From Bicyclus anynana (Eukaryota; Arthropoda; Insecta; Lepidoptera; Nymphalidae), in the NCBI RefSeq assembly GCF_947172395.1, contig NC_069110.1, positions 7,818,127-7,882,126 on the forward strand: a stretch of 64,000 nucleotides of DNA, written 5' to 3'. Both the position numbers and the translations under genes were made by a program. This document shows, piece after piece, positions 44,701-48,577 of the stretch (position 1 is its first letter; every line of letters begins with the position of its first letter). The notes below the pieces were generated by a model, which made no database searches, had not been told where the DNA came from, and was given only the letters and a program-made list of their open reading frames with translations.

Positions 44701-46829
44701 AGGAATATTTATGGTGACAAGAGCCCATTTTGTTCTACCGTTATGGAAATTCCGTGCCGCTGAAATAGCCTACCGCCACTCCTTTAGCACATGTACCTAT
44801 GAATTCCAAAGATATTATTTCCAAAGGTATTTTGGAATAAATTAATTATTATTGTTTTAGGTGCATGTTACTTCTGAGCTTATATACAAATATCAAATTG
44901 CAAATAAAGACAGCCAAGAGGTCTTGTCCAACGATAAAGAGAAGTTGAAAACTTTGGAACAAGTAAGTTTGTTTATAATCTTGCGTGCTTTTGTGACGTC
45001 ATAAACTTGTTAAATTAACTTATCTTTAACTCACTTTCAGTCCCCGTTAGTGTGTGAGCAACTTAGTCAACTGTATTTGGATTTGCAACTGCAAGGTGTT
45101 GCAGCAAGACTTACTTTGGAAGATGGGATCACCAGCTCGAGCAGCTCCGGAGAAGACACTCCGAACCATCCCAAACCCTCCACCAGCAAGGTATGTAAAT
45201 GATTTATTTTGTAACTAAGTTCTTTGTTTAAAATTCAAAGACAGACTTTCATTAACAGTTTATTTCTTTTAAAGTTTTAATTTTCAAAATTCTGTTTACG
45301 ACTAGACTTAATAGTTTCTTATCAATTAAATTATAATAGTTTCGTTTTTGTACTACGTACGTTCGGAACCCTAAAAACGTGTGCGTCTCGGGACGCTTGA
45401 CATAAGTGATAACTTAAGCCTGATGCCATATACGTCAGAGAAAGGGAAGCCTGGCATAGTGACGCCGTTACGTTACGAAACGGTTTACCCTCACTTAAGA
45501 AATTATCACTTCAAAAGAAAACCACGAAAGCGTAAGCCTGTGATGAACAGACCTTCGGAGCTTTATTATGAACCCTGAGAAATTTCAGGCCATGCTCGCA
45601 TGCAAGAATTATTCTTATTACAAGTCTCGCGTATATATATTCACCAGGTTAGAAAAAGTCATCATCGTCACCATCATAGTCAGCCGATGGACGTCCACTG
45701 CTGGACATAAGACATCCATACACCGCGGTCTTGAGCCGCCTTCTAAAAAAATGTACATAATTATAACTTATCATATTTATTTTCCAACAACAATAATAAT
45801 TCAATAGAACTAAATTGTACTCCAATAGCATCAATTAAAAGCCAGCTATGTCCGTGTCTAAATAAGTACCTGATTATCTGATTTTTTGGATGCTGATGAT
45901 CTGTGGATGATGCTTCATAAAAATATCGTTGAACATTGTATAATAATTTAATTATGCATGTAGGTATGTTAAGAGAATATCCAACCAGAGTTCAAGTCAA
46001 TGTAGTAATCTTTAACATACCCAAGTTTGAACTTATAGAAATTATAATTCATCAGTTTCATCACTGTTGAAAGAAAGAAAAGAAGAAAGAAAAGATCTTT
46101 ATTTTTAAGTAATGCCTCACAGCACATTATTAAAACCTAAATGATATTATGGCTTAACTGTCCACTCAAACAGTGGAGCATTAAAGAATGCCCTGTAATA
46201 AGTGGTATAACCTAGAAAAAGGCCCCTACTCAGCATTTTGACACATACAATAAAAAAAAGTACGCAGCACTGATTTATTTTCAGTTAGGATCCAGTTAGT
46301 CCATGCCGCCACGCACACGCTATTGGATGTACAAATATAATGTTTATAGAAGAAAGAAAGAAAATAAGTTTATTAATTTTTAGTGTCACAAACAGTACGT
46401 CATCCTATCTTAGATATTAAATGACTGTCTGTGACACCAAACGGAAAGGGTTTACAGCTCAGCATTAGCCGTTCATAGCAAAAAAGCAATGCCCAGCGCT
46501 GATTTTCAGAAATATTCTTTCATCAGTATTGTTAAGGCCCCATGCCTCAGACAGCACAGTATTCGGTCCCGGTCACAAACATTATTATCATCCTTACACC
46601 CCACATTATAGCAAATAAGGTGGCGACAGACGGTGATGATGACTATGGGTTTTGATTGAAGATTGGCGATTTTCTATTGAATTTATTATGTTGTGGTGTG
46701 GAGATTTATTATAAATTGTCTTTAATTTTTTAGGCTCGTCGACGCAAGCGCGGATATAGCTGGCTGGCGATGATATATGAGGAAGATGCCCCTATGCCGC
46801 CGCCTGAAGAAAATAGTAGTTCATCTTAA
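8618..46829 (+). CDS. per: PERIOD circadian clock protein, complete, 26 coding exons
   Basis: Joined coding exons: 8618-8706, 15037-15108, 15293-15468, 17386-17471, 17815-17883, 18776-18907, 21117-21204, 23325-23528, 25178-25406, 27804-27915, 28317-28436, 28774-28923, 30081-30199, 30504-30608, 31750-31902, 33200-33365, 34163-34298, 35523-35627, 36762-36863, 37817-37939, 38831-38994, 43110-43298, 43547-43654, 44861-44962, 45041-45190, 46734-46829. All borders are GT/AG, all phases join, and the sum (3345 nt) is 1114 aa plus stop, a usual length for lepidopteran PER. Domains: NLS-like KRPKEKELKKKK (63-74), PAS-A about 165-290, PAS-B about 306-415, LTESLL segment near 628-633, C-terminal CLOCK:CYC-inhibition-like region about 985-1114. 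There is no Thr-Gly repeat, as is normal in Lepidoptera. Known role: nuclear/cytoplasmic negative regulator acting with TIM and CRY2 against CLOCK:CYCLE. Exon joins were read by eye; transcripts could show alternative exons. Confidence 0.95.
8724..9100. mobile_element. TIR MITE 17 bp after per coding exon 1
   Basis: Left end ATACAGGTTGCTCGGGAGTA, right end TACTCCCGAGCATCCTGTAT: about 20-bp inverted ends with one mismatch. 377 bp. A diverged reverse copy lies at 11420-11703. Confidence 0.75.
9891..10643. mobile_element. Non-autonomous TIR element with ends of about 90 bp
   Basis: 9891-9976 (CCTACCTTCAGTGTAGC, GTACTGAAAAAATACTTAAG, CGTTGATTGTATACTTGGTA) is the inverted complement of 10553-10643 (TACCAAGTATAAAATCAACG, CTTAAGTAATTTTTCAGTAC, CACTGACGGTAGG). 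No ORF inside. Superfamily not determined. Confidence 0.7.
10695..10865 (+). mobile_element. Fragment of the same repeat family as 5002-5308
   Basis: ACAAGCGGACGTCCACGACT followed by TCGTCCGCCTTTAGACCTCC; interrupts a small MITE-like sequence whose parts lie at 10650-10695 and 10880-10920. Confidence 0.45.
10991..11190 (+). mobile_element. Complete short Helitron
   Basis: Starts A|TCTATACTAATATTATAAA and ends GGCGTCAGCTAG|T, i.e. the TC...CTRR termini and A/T insertion site of Helitrons. 200 bp, no coding capacity, so non-autonomous. The sequence is the best-preserved copy of this family in the window. Confidence 0.85.
11420..11703 (-). mobile_element. Reverse copy of the 8724-9100 MITE
   Basis: Read in reverse: ATACAGGATGCTCGAGAGTA, then AGCCGAACTGCATAACAT and CATTTTAAAATACGTAATCA, colinear with 8724-8935. 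The minus frame at 11656-11420 is an accidental ORF in it. Confidence 0.65.
11770..11875 (-). mobile_element. tRNA-like SINE fragment
   Basis: TAGTCGGAAAGACTGTATTA, then GGCCGGGGATCAAACCCAAG and CTCTCGGTGAG: the reverse orientation of the element at 360-462. Confidence 0.6.
12325..13197. mobile_element. TIR element with perfect 20-bp ends
   Basis: TTTCACCTCTGACGCTTTAA at 12325-12344 and its exact complement at 13178-13197. 873 bp, AT-rich, no convincing ORF. Intron between coding exons 1 and 2. Confidence 0.7.
13840..14010 (-). mobile_element. RTE-like LINE 3' end
   Basis: Starts with (ATC)n at 13849-13862 and continues with CAGCCGATGGACGTCCACTG and GACTTCCAAACATCACGATA, then GTCGTCAGTCAACCTGGTGG, the common lepidopteran RTE tail in minus orientation. 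In the intron between coding exons 1 and 2. Confidence 0.7.
14655..14780. repeat. Palindromic CCCGGGATTTT-rich segment
   Basis: CCCGAAAATCCCGGGATTTT, AATCCCAGGATTTTAATACC and GGGATCCCGTGATTCGGGAT: several interleaved inverted words around CCCGGG and ATCCCG. Possibly a small foldback element; origin unknown. Confidence 0.5.
14876..14985 (-). mobile_element. tRNA-like SINE fragment
   Basis: ATAGTCGGAAAAGATTGTGC, GACCAATGGGGTGAGGATTG and CTCGGTGATGAGTCTAACCA, same family as 360-462. It ends about 50 bp before coding exon 2. Confidence 0.6.
15037..15108 (+). CDS. per: per coding exon 2 (residues 30-54)
   Basis: The acceptor TTTCCAG ends at 15036 and the donor is GTAAGA. The exon encodes the Ser/His/Gly-rich HSSKSTHSSGSSGYGGKQTT, a known conserved run in insect PER. 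Length 72 nt, phase 2 on both sides, so skipping it would keep the frame. Confidence 0.92.
15293..15468 (+). CDS. per: per coding exon 3 (residues 54-112), NLS-like region
   Basis: Encodes SPEKRPKEKELKKKKTQ followed by an acidic stretch ending FEPLPEEISD. The basic run at residues 63-74 looks like the PER nuclear localisation signal, and the KEKELKKKK core is shared by moth PER proteins. The donor GTAAGT leaves one base. Confidence 0.93.
15469..17385 (+). other. per: Intron between coding exons 3 and 4
   Basis: 1.9 kb, AT-rich, holding the small MITE at 16165-16340. 16550-16570 and 16880-16890 carry TTTAGGGTTCCGTAGTCAGG and ATTTCTACGGAACCCTGGAT, inverted words of a very common lepidopteran repeat, with GGCAAACATAAAGTATATTA duplicated at 16811 and 16842. 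No gene. Confidence 0.5.
16165..16340 (-). mobile_element. Small MITE-like copy, reverse orientation
   Basis: GGCCTATTCACTAACAGATT at the left and TTAGTGAATTAGCC at the right are inverted ends; the body (AATGTCATTTACCTAC, CAACCTATTAAAATAAATAC) is the complement of 6415-6595. Confidence 0.65.
17386..17471 (+). CDS. per: per coding exon 4 (residues 113-141)
   Basis: The acceptor GTCGTACAG ends at 17385. Encodes LVPSPASGVVKMEKGPELDV and then a Lys/Asp/Ser stretch ending KDE. The donor GAG|GTAATG gives phase 0. The open frame runs on past the donor to a TAA, but the phase and the family support the splice. This linker is poorly conserved among PER proteins. Confidence 0.82.
17815..17883 (+). CDS. 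per: per coding exon 5 (residues 142-164)
   Basis: The acceptor TGTTTCAG ends at 17814. Encodes PSPSTTPTPLTFVTSKPNSN and QIS. The Ser/Thr/Pro run before PAS-A, ending in KPNS, is a lepidopteran PER feature. Donor GTGAGC, phase 0 on both sides. Confidence 0.9.
18150..18485 (-). pseudogene. RTE/BovB-like LINE 3' fragment
   Basis: The minus-strand frame 18451-18194 reads MPVMTYGSETRSLKVPQRTI, then ERAMFGVFLRDRIKNKEIRR and DIAQRIAKLKWQGAGYI. This is the C-terminal part of RTE-clade reverse transcriptases (QRAMERAMLGVSLRDxIRNExIRxRT). The 3' tail (18170-18240) carries the typical CCACTGCTGGAC segment. Intronic, between coding exons 5 and 6. Confidence 0.8.
18776..18907 (+). CDS. per: per coding exon 6 (residues 165-208), PAS-A start
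   Basis: Encodes DGFTCVISMQDGIVMYTTAS, then LGYPKDMWIGRSFMDFLHQR. This is the first half of PAS-A, the dimerisation domain, and is nearly identical in style to other insect PER proteins. Acceptor TTTAAAG, donor GTAAGT, phase 0 on both sides. Confidence 0.96.
18975..19130 (-). mobile_element. SINE fragment fused to a second SINE end
   Basis: TATAGTCGGGAAAGACTGTG and GGGGATCGAACCACCACCCC are the first SINE family; from about 19078, ATCAACCCATATTCGGCTCA and GAGCTCGAGTCTCCTC are the 3' end of the larger SINE family found at 26938. Junction near 19075. Confidence 0.6.
19137..20995. mobile_element. Large element with inverted ends, containing LINE remnant
   Basis: Left TTTTAGGATTCCGTAATCGA with GTCCGCGGTTTAGCGCAGAG; right CTCTGCGCTAAGCCGCGGAC with CTGAATCCTAAAAAGAAC. 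The ends are inverted over about 100 bp and include the ACTGTAAATT/AATTTACT parts. Inside lie the RTE remnant (19860-20440) and a GGCCAAGTGCGTGTCGGCCA word at 20479. Superfamily unknown. Confidence 0.55.
19860..20440 (-). pseudogene. RTE/BovB-like reverse transcriptase remnant
   Basis: The minus-strand frame 20425-20150 reads ELNESKTKLISSNQS, then IGKLDKFIYLGQTLKISDNN. The L-N-x-x-KTK and (E/K)FxYLGQ motifs are typical of RTE RT. The downstream part to about 19860 is decayed. It sits between the two inverted ends of a larger element (19137-20995). Confidence 0.7.
21117..21204 (+). CDS. per: per coding exon 7 (residues 209-237), PAS-A middle
   Basis: Encodes DRNTFASQISSGLVVVAAPK and QQVDGTKGK. 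The DRNTFASQI motif follows directly on HQR of the previous exon, as in all insect PER. Acceptor AAATTTGCAG, donor GTAACT, one base left over. Confidence 0.95.
21205..23324 (+). other. per: Intron between coding exons 7 and 8
   Basis: 2.1 kb. A SINE scrap at 22195-22235 (AGTCGAAAAAGGCTGTGTTA). The open frames at 21475, 22599 and 23002 are AT-rich, start at weak sites and have no recognisable domain. 23015-23290 is mildly GC-richer with paired CTTCGCTATCTG and CGCTTCGATAATTACAGC words, possibly a MITE. Confidence 0.4.
23325..23528 (+). CDS. per: per coding exon 8 (residues 238-305), PAS-A end and linker
   Basis: Encodes MSTMVCRIRRYKGLSTGF, then DRVVTFMPFQLKFYFKRM and an ending VIEGSPFFSAFK. 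CRIRRY and the VVTFMPF strand are hallmark PER PAS-A residues. Acceptor TTTTACAG, donor GTGAGT. A complete Helitron lies 20 bp beyond the donor. Confidence 0.96.
23549..23732 (+). mobile_element. Complete short Helitron next to per coding exon 8
   Basis: A|TCTATACTAATATTATGAAG ... CATCTGCTAA|T fits Helitron ends and target. 184 bp; a second subfamily with GGATCTACTGAACCG in the body. It starts 20 bp after the exon donor. Confidence 0.8.
23733..25177 (+). other. per: Remainder of the intron before PAS-B exon
   Basis: AT-rich, no gene. 24440-24560 has paired AGATAAAGCGTTAAAGC and AACCCTCGGTTTTATCTGCT words. CACGTG at 24892 and 25021 lie inside it, isolated. Confidence 0.35.
25178..25406 (+). 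CDS. per: per coding exon 9 (residues 306-381), PAS-B
   Basis: Encodes FVMKHTASGKLDYIDPESVP, YLGYLPQDIL and LFYPSDLMYLHQIHETIV, then KPYR. This is the main PAS-B body, which in PER mediates self-association and contact with TIM. The acceptor ATTTCAG ends at 25177; the donor AG|GTGTGT splits an Arg codon. Confidence 0.97.
25971..26087. repeat. Three tandem copies of a 39-bp unit
   Basis: TTTCCTCTTTCACTAGATTA with TTGTCATGTAGAGTAGTAA repeats at 25971, 26010 and 26049, nearly identical. Intronic; the multiple-of-three length keeps a minus frame open by chance. Confidence 0.9.
26320..26826. mobile_element. hAT-like MITE with perfect 8-bp target duplication
   Basis: Inverted ends CATAGCTGGGCA (26320-26331) and TGCCCAGCTATG (26815-26826). 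Direct flanks GATAAGGC at 26312-26319 and 26827-26834 are identical, 8 bp as in hAT elements. The ends are filled with palindromic GTTAATCGTTAATCCG-type words. 507 bp, no ORF. Intron between coding exons 9 and 10. Confidence 0.85.
26938..27241 (-). mobile_element. tRNA-derived SINE, near complete
   Basis: In reverse: head AGCTGTGATAGCCCAGTGGA, B-box-like GGGCTCGAATCC region, CGTGAGGAAA-like middle, and tail CCGAATATGGGTTGATGACG. This layout matches lepidopteran tRNA-derived SINEs of the HaSE type (family name from memory). Lies in the intron splitting PAS-B. Confidence 0.75.
27804..27915 (+). CDS. per: per coding exon 10 (residues 382-419), PAS-B end
   Basis: Encodes MLAQNGDFLKLETEWSSFIN followed by PWSRKLEFVIGKHFVIE. 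The ETEWSSF(I/V)NPWSRKLEFV(I/V)G block is the most conserved part of animal PER PAS-B. Acceptor TATATTTAG, donor GTTGGT (weaker than consensus), phase 0 at the end. Confidence 0.96.
28317..28436 (+). CDS. per: per coding exon 11 (residues 420-459)
   Basis: Encodes GPKNPDVFQTPEAEKATKVS and a helical stretch ending IKESIIRIMNE. It follows PAS-B and corresponds to the conserved helix next to PAS-B in insect PER. 120 nt, phase 0 on both sides, donor GTTGGT. Confidence 0.94.
28774..28923 (+). CDS. per: per coding exon 12 (residues 460-509)
   Basis: Encodes VLTKPAEMAKQHMTKRCQEL, then MESLLDETPKTEEELRLEIQ and DTDHSYF. The acidic, helical post-PAS segment is in the region described as the cytoplasmic localisation domain in Drosophila PER. 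Donor GTAAGT, phase 0. Confidence 0.93.
29142..29312 (+). mobile_element. Truncated tRNA-derived SINE (3' half)
   Basis: AAGAAATTAAAATCTCTTGT, CTCAAACGGTGAAGGAAAAA, CATCGTGAGGAAACC and GGCCAGCGTGGTAGACTA match the 3' half of the SINE at 26938-27241. Confidence 0.7.
30081..30199 (+). CDS. per: per coding exon 13 (residues 510-549)
   Basis: Encodes ERDSVMLGGISPHHDNNDSN, then ETPLTYNQLNYNENLQR. ERDSVMLGxISPHHD and NQLNYNEN are strongly conserved insect PER blocks. The acceptor GTTTTCACAG ends at 30080; the donor AG|GTTAGT splits an Arg codon. Confidence 0.96.
30504..30608 (+). CDS. per: per coding exon 14 (residues 549-584)
   Basis: Encodes RFFDSHEAYTDEDKNSLAVC, then an acidic stretch ending PEPDTR. 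RFFxS follows NENLQ as in other PER proteins. 105 nt, phase 2 on both sides, so it could be skipped in frame. Confidence 0.93.
30698..30913 (-). mobile_element. Helitron-like copy (second subfamily)
   Basis: The reverse complement starts TCTATACTAATATTATATAG and carries the GGTTCA/ACCAATTTTAAAACCAAT-like body and a CGTATTTCC..GGAACGGAAACTACGCGC-type 3' part, as in 23549-23732. The 3' end is diverged. Confidence 0.65.
31240..31420 (-). pseudogene. LINE reverse transcriptase scrap in period intron
   Basis: On the minus strand near 31412-31380 the sequence reads MGVPQGSVLVF, the RT GVPQGSVLG motif with the next Gly changed. The rest is degenerate. Lies in the intron between coding exons 14 and 15. 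Confidence 0.55.
31750..31902 (+). CDS. per: per coding exon 15 (residues 584-635), Ser-rich
   Basis: The acceptor TAGTTTCAG ends at 31749. Encodes a Ser/Asn/Ala-rich run (MASTSDSSTAAVASSNNACS) and then ALRLTESLLNK. LTE(A/S)LL is the conserved end of the Ser-rich per-short-like region. Donor GTCAGT is slightly non-consensus; phase 2 on both sides. Confidence 0.9.
31903..33199 (+). other. per: Intron between coding exons 15 and 16
   Basis: 1.3 kb of AT-rich sequence with no gene, repeat or regulatory motif that I can name. Confidence 0.4.
33200..33365 (+). CDS. per: per coding exon 16 (residues 635-690)
   Basis: Encodes HNVEMEKELLKLHRETRSSK, a charged Lys/Ser region, and AFFMPTSAASEFK. The H-N-x-x-ME-K-x-x-L-K-x-H-R-E pattern following LTESLL is typical of PER. 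The basic KLKKKEHLAR-like run is a possible second NLS. Donor AAG|GTACGT, phase 0 at the end. Confidence 0.93.
33736..34063 (-). mobile_element. tRNA-derived SINE, second family
   Basis: The reverse complement starts ACGGCCTCCGTGGCGCAGTG (A-box TGGCGCAGTGG) and has B-box GGGTTCGATCCC, then a poly(A)-type end (T run at 33737-33743). Tail includes AGTTAGCCCTTGACTACA. Ends about 100 bp before coding exon 17. Confidence 0.75.
34163..34298 (+). CDS. per: per coding exon 17 (residues 691-735)
   Basis: Encodes PQGVKRSSKNTDDWGTNKHR, then CSSARTTRRRF and a Pro/Asn-rich end. GVKR followed by H-(R/K)-C-S-S is a conserved moth PER motif. Basic residues are frequent. The acceptor TTTTACAG lies about 100 bp after a SINE that ends near 34063. 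Confidence 0.92.
34299..35522 (+). other. per: Intron between coding exons 17 and 18
   Basis: AT-rich. AACCCTTGGCATGCCTAGTA at 34326 and AGGAATGCCAAGGGTTAATA at 34995 are inverted, so 34325-35013 may be a TIR element. TACTTTGTGAATATTATTAT is duplicated in tandem at 34538-34587. No gene. Confidence 0.5.
35523..35627 (+). CDS. per: per coding exon 18 (residues 736-770), Pro/Met-rich
   Basis: Encodes PSPWPSHPVNNLMNPYVGMG, then NPTQMSAMNPIGMQ. The Trp-Pro and Asn-Pro/Met-Gly rich composition matches the middle of lepidopteran PER (FWPP..NPNMGMG in relatives). 105 nt, phase 1 on both sides. Confidence 0.9.
36762..36863 (+). CDS. per: per coding exon 19 (residues 771-804)
   Basis: Encodes GPVPMYYIPAAPYQMAPKSE, then AGPSASQAQYQRHS. 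PVP(M/L)YYxP is a conserved lepidopteran PER block. Acceptor TTTTATTCCAG, donor GTAGGT, 102 nt, phase 1 on both sides. Confidence 0.92.
37124..37435 (+). mobile_element. tRNA-derived SINE, near complete
   Basis: GTCGTGATAGCCCAATGTGG head with GGTTCGAATCTAG B-box at 37161, then CATCGTGAGGAAACC and GGGCCAGCGTGGTGGGCTAT, ending GTGAGCCGATTGCTCGCTTG. Sits between coding exons 19 and 20. Confidence 0.75.
37817..37939 (+). CDS. per: per coding exon 20 (residues 805-845)
   Basis: Encodes DMNGFSIPYMGHQQNMNPAG, then an Asn/Met-rich run ending NVYSP. Poorly conserved, low-complexity linker. Acceptor AATTGCAG, donor GTGAGT, 123 nt, phase 1 on both sides. Joined by phase to the neighbouring exons. Confidence 0.88.
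37990..38530 (+). mobile_element. Dispersed relative of the macrosatellite flank and 53.5-53.75 kb
   Basis: TAGTTGACACTTTTTTTAAT, CGCTGTCAGCCATGATGGTC and TGACGTCACAAAATGGACGA match 51310-51470 and 53590-53640 in order, so a mobile element of at least 400 bp gave both loci. Lies in the intron before coding exon 21. Confidence 0.6.
38459..38507. repeat. Perfect inverted repeat with 22-bp arms
   Basis: AATCCTTAACTTTTATTAATTA, a 5-nt spacer (ATATC), and the exact complement. In the related sequence at 53680-53710 only the left arm (AATCCTTAACTTTTACTAATTG) is present, so the right arm arose by fold-back copying at this locus. Confidence 0.85.
38831..38994 (+). CDS. per: per coding exon 21 (residues 846-900)
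   Basis: Encodes MFGPPVFASPFMYPQYDSPM, then AYTIPQNFGQHQIPN and an end NNYEE. The Pro/Tyr/Met-rich block with MYP is typical of insect PER upstream of the second half. Acceptor TCGTTTCCAG, donor GTAAGC, phase 0 at the end. The following intron (4.1 kb) is long for this gene half. Confidence 0.92.
39063..39530. mobile_element. TIR element in the intron after coding exon 21
   Basis: GGGGAAACCAGAATCTTATA on the left and (reverse) GGTAAACCAGAATCTCACGT on the right are near-identical inverted ends; 468 bp with GTCAGAAAGTGG and AATGACAGACAAATC words inside. Confidence 0.65.
40659..40795. mobile_element. GC-rich hairpin MITE
   Basis: AAGTGTTCATTTCAATCGGC and (reverse) AAGGGTTCATTTACACGAGC are inverted ends; the arms hold CGGCGGCGGTCGATGGCAGT and GCCGTTGGCTGCCGCCGAGA. 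TA flanks both ends, suggesting a TA target. It stands out as GC-rich in AT-rich DNA. Confidence 0.65.
40941..41128 (+). mobile_element. Helitron-like copy (second subfamily)
   Basis: Starts TCTAATAATGTGAAAGTGTG and ends GTGACGCATCTGCTAG|T. The 3' 60 bp (CCCACGGTAACGAGAAGTAC and GTAGCTAAAACCGTG) match 23680-23732. In the long intron before coding exon 22. Confidence 0.7.
43110..43298 (+). CDS. per: per coding exon 22 (residues 901-963), SYSSFYSSFFKTDSGS block
   Basis: Encodes a charged start (NNDANDERNKRKLRFDN), then SSYSSFYSSFFKTDSGSNEE. SFYSSFxKTDSGS is one of the most conserved blocks of PER, and has been discussed as a target area for kinases. Acceptor ATCGACAG, donor GTAAGT, 189 nt, phase 0 on both sides. 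Confidence 0.96.
43547..43654 (+). CDS. per: per coding exon 23 (residues 964-999)
   Basis: Encodes NKYKILSSKTPTIPSTYVPN, then RKVARRKMEPPWMEQ. RRKM(E/D)PPWME is conserved across lepidopteran PER and opens the C-terminal region needed for inhibition of CLOCK:CYC. Acceptor TTTTTTGCAG, donor GTAAGT, phase 0 on both sides. Confidence 0.96.
43655..44860 (+). other. per: Intron between coding exons 23 and 24
   Basis: 1.2 kb. Possible MITE at 44103-44316. The open frames at 44262 and 44503 have no recognised domain. GGTATTTTGGAATAA with CCAAAGATATTATTTCCAAA at 44806-44840 is a small repeat before the acceptor. Confidence 0.4.
44103..44316. mobile_element. Possible TIR MITE
   Basis: TACACTCAGAAAAATGAGCT at the left and (reverse) TACATTTAGAAAAAAATCCT at the right. 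The interior has several GATGCAGC(A/T)TAC-type words. Weak support. Confidence 0.35.
44861..44962 (+). CDS. per: per coding exon 24 (residues 1000-1033)
   Basis: Encodes VHVTSELIYKYQIANKDSQE, then VLSNDKEKLKTLEQ. V-x-VT-x-EL-x-Y-x-YQ is conserved in lepidopteran PER. Acceptor TTGTTTTAG, donor GTAAGT, 102 nt, phase 0 on both sides. Confidence 0.95.
45041..45190 (+). CDS. per: per coding exon 25 (residues 1034-1083)
   Basis: Encodes SPLVCEQLSQLYLDLQLQGV, then LTLEDGITSSSSSGEDT. QL(G/S)QLYLDxxLxG and GITSSSSS are conserved C-terminal PER motifs; the Ser run is a likely phosphorylation area (inference). Only 78 bp of intron separate it from exon 24. Donor GTATGT, phase 0. Confidence 0.96.
45655..45745 (-). 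mobile_element. Short RTE-like LINE tail
   Basis: CACCATCATAGTCAGCCGAT and GGACGTCCACTGCTGGACAT, followed by CGGTCTTGAGCCGCC, match the tails at 13860 and 18170. In the last period intron. Confidence 0.65.
46075..46560 (-). mobile_element. Two adjacent retroelement 3' tails with (GAAA)n
   Basis: Two blocks each begin with a GAAAGAAAGAAA-type tract (46075-46095 and 46350-46366) followed by a TTTAT(T) run and a unique body. Reverse complement gives 3' tails ending (TTTC)n, as in LINEs. The two bodies share the word order CAGC..ATTTTCAG but are diverged. Family not identified. Confidence 0.4.
46734..46829 (+). CDS. per: per coding exon 26 (residues 1084-1114 and stop)
   Basis: The acceptor TTTTTTAG ends at 46733. 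Encodes ARRRKRGYSWLAMIYEEDAP, then MPPPEENSSSS and TAA at 46827-46829. The basic start and MIYEE(D/N)AP(M/L)PPP tail are the signature C-terminus of lepidopteran PER, part of the CRY/CLOCK:CYC interaction region. Confidence 0.96.
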   Translation, partial: ARRRKRGYSWLAMIYEEDAPMPPPEENSSSS

Positions 46830-47625
46830 TATTGGTCTCATAGTCTACTCAGCGCACACTGGTCAGCATACTTTAGCTTTATTATAGCCAACTATGGCAC
46901 TAAACTACTTACCTCTACGCCAATAGTGTCCATAATGTTATTAGATATAGGTATCGCAAATAATTTTAATTTAACTTCAATTGATTTTATTGATCAAGTG
47001 AGTTTTTTTTTGTTTTACGATAATAATAATAGTATGAGGTCAACCAAGTTTTGCTCGGTTTTTAAAATAAGAAGGAGAGTTGATGAGTTACAGCATCAAG
47101 ATGGTCTCATATTAAATAGGTAACGCTAACTCCAATTAAAAAGATTTTTATGCAAACCTCCGAAGAACATAAAAAAATCTAGAGATTGCGTTACAAAATT
47201 TAATGTAAAAAAGTGTATTGAATATCGTTTAAGTGTGTAACAAATCTTTTTCCTTGTTGTTGTTTCTTAGAAAGACATCTACTTGTACTTATAGATTCAA
47301 AAAGCAAAACCTAAATATAAAATTTCATCCAATTCTGTATACACTTACCAGTTATACGAAAACGAACCGCTTTATGAAATACTTGTAATAGTGGTTGCTG
47401 AGTGGTTGAAAGTAGCATTTTTTGTTTAAATTTTAAGTTTAAACGTTATTAAGGTACTATAGTAAAAGACTAACAAATATCGATATTTTGAATCCTTTTC
47501 AAACAATATAACATAAATAAATAAATCCAAACATAAAGACTGATATAAAAATTCCTTTTCATATAAATATGTATTTTTATTGAAACGAAAAGGCAAACGT
47601 AATAAAACTATATTTTATATATATG
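46830..47625 (+). other. per: Probable 3' UTR of period
   Basis: AATAAA occurs twice overlapping at 47516-47525 and again at 47601-47606. No other ORF of note. The exact cleavage site is not visible, so the right border is approximate. Confidence 0.5.
47516..47525 (+). terminator. per: Candidate poly(A) signals of period
   Basis: Two overlapping AATAAA hexamers about 690 bp after the stop codon. A further AATAAA at 47601 is an alternative. Signal choice is inference. Confidence 0.4.
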
Positions 47626-47930
47626 TACATATACAAACACAATATATACATAGACTCCGTCAAAGATATAGATTAAAGGAAAGTCATATTAAAAGTGAAT
47701 AACATCTGCGTTTGCGAACAATGTATGGTAGTGTTAGTTAGGTATGTTTTTTATTAATTTAATATATTTCTTATGCATTAAGTACTTTCTCATATTAACT
47801 TTAAATGTGCCATTAAAATAGATATCTGGATACTTTTATCATATACTACAGTTAGTTTCATGTAGGATGGTGCGGTTGACAGTTCGTTTCACTCTTGCGT
47901 AGTTCTCGTTTCGGTAAGAAAATGAATAAT

Positions 47931-48194
47931 ATCATCATCATCATTATCAACCCATGTTCGGCTCACTGTTGAGCACGAGTTTTTTCTCAGAATGAGAGGG
48001 TTTAGGATTAGTCCACCACGCTAGCCAAATGCGGATTGGCAGACTTCACACACGTAGACAATTAGAAAAATTCTTAGGTATTATGATAATGTTTTGATAC
48101 ACGTAATATTTTCAAATGCACATAACTAAATGCCAAATTCGAACCTATGCCCTCTGAATCGACGGCGGAGGTCATTCACTAGACTATCACGGTC
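47931..48194 (-). mobile_element. tRNA-derived SINE
   Basis: ATCATCATCATCATTATCAA, CCCATGTTCGGCTCACTGTT and TAGTCCACCACGCTAGCCAA through CACTAGACTATCACGGTC: reverse copy of the same SINE, diverged in the middle. Confidence 0.7.
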
Positions 48195-48577
48195 TATATA
48201 ATATTATATAATATATTATAGGGAATAATATAATTATGTTGCTCGGTGAATTTTAGCTTTTGTTGGTAAAGTAATTTCGGTATATACTCGTATCAACATC
48301 GGTTCAGTTTATTCAGAGATTACTCCCTACGACCCCCGGCGAACTTTGTGTGTTAAACATTATTATAAATGTGTAATTTATAATAATGGAAAAATGCAAA
48401 TACTATTTTACGGAATTGCATGTCTGAAAATAATCGTAAATATATAGCTAAGGACCAGCTTCAACGCGCCTTAAAAACCGACTTCGCATCGGTTCATTTT
48501 TTGGAAGGAATGAATGAATTTGTGCATTAGCTCTACTGCTACTAAAATAAGTATTATACGTCATATTTTATAGGATA

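Larger units (their letters stand above)
45191..46733 (+). other. per: Last intron of period
   Basis: 1.5 kb. RTE tail at 45655 and two retroelement tails at 46075-46560. 45370-45600 holds GTGCGTCTCGGGACGCTTGA and GTGACGCCGTTACGTTACGA, a GC-richer, repeat-like patch with an accidental ORF. Confidence 0.45.
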
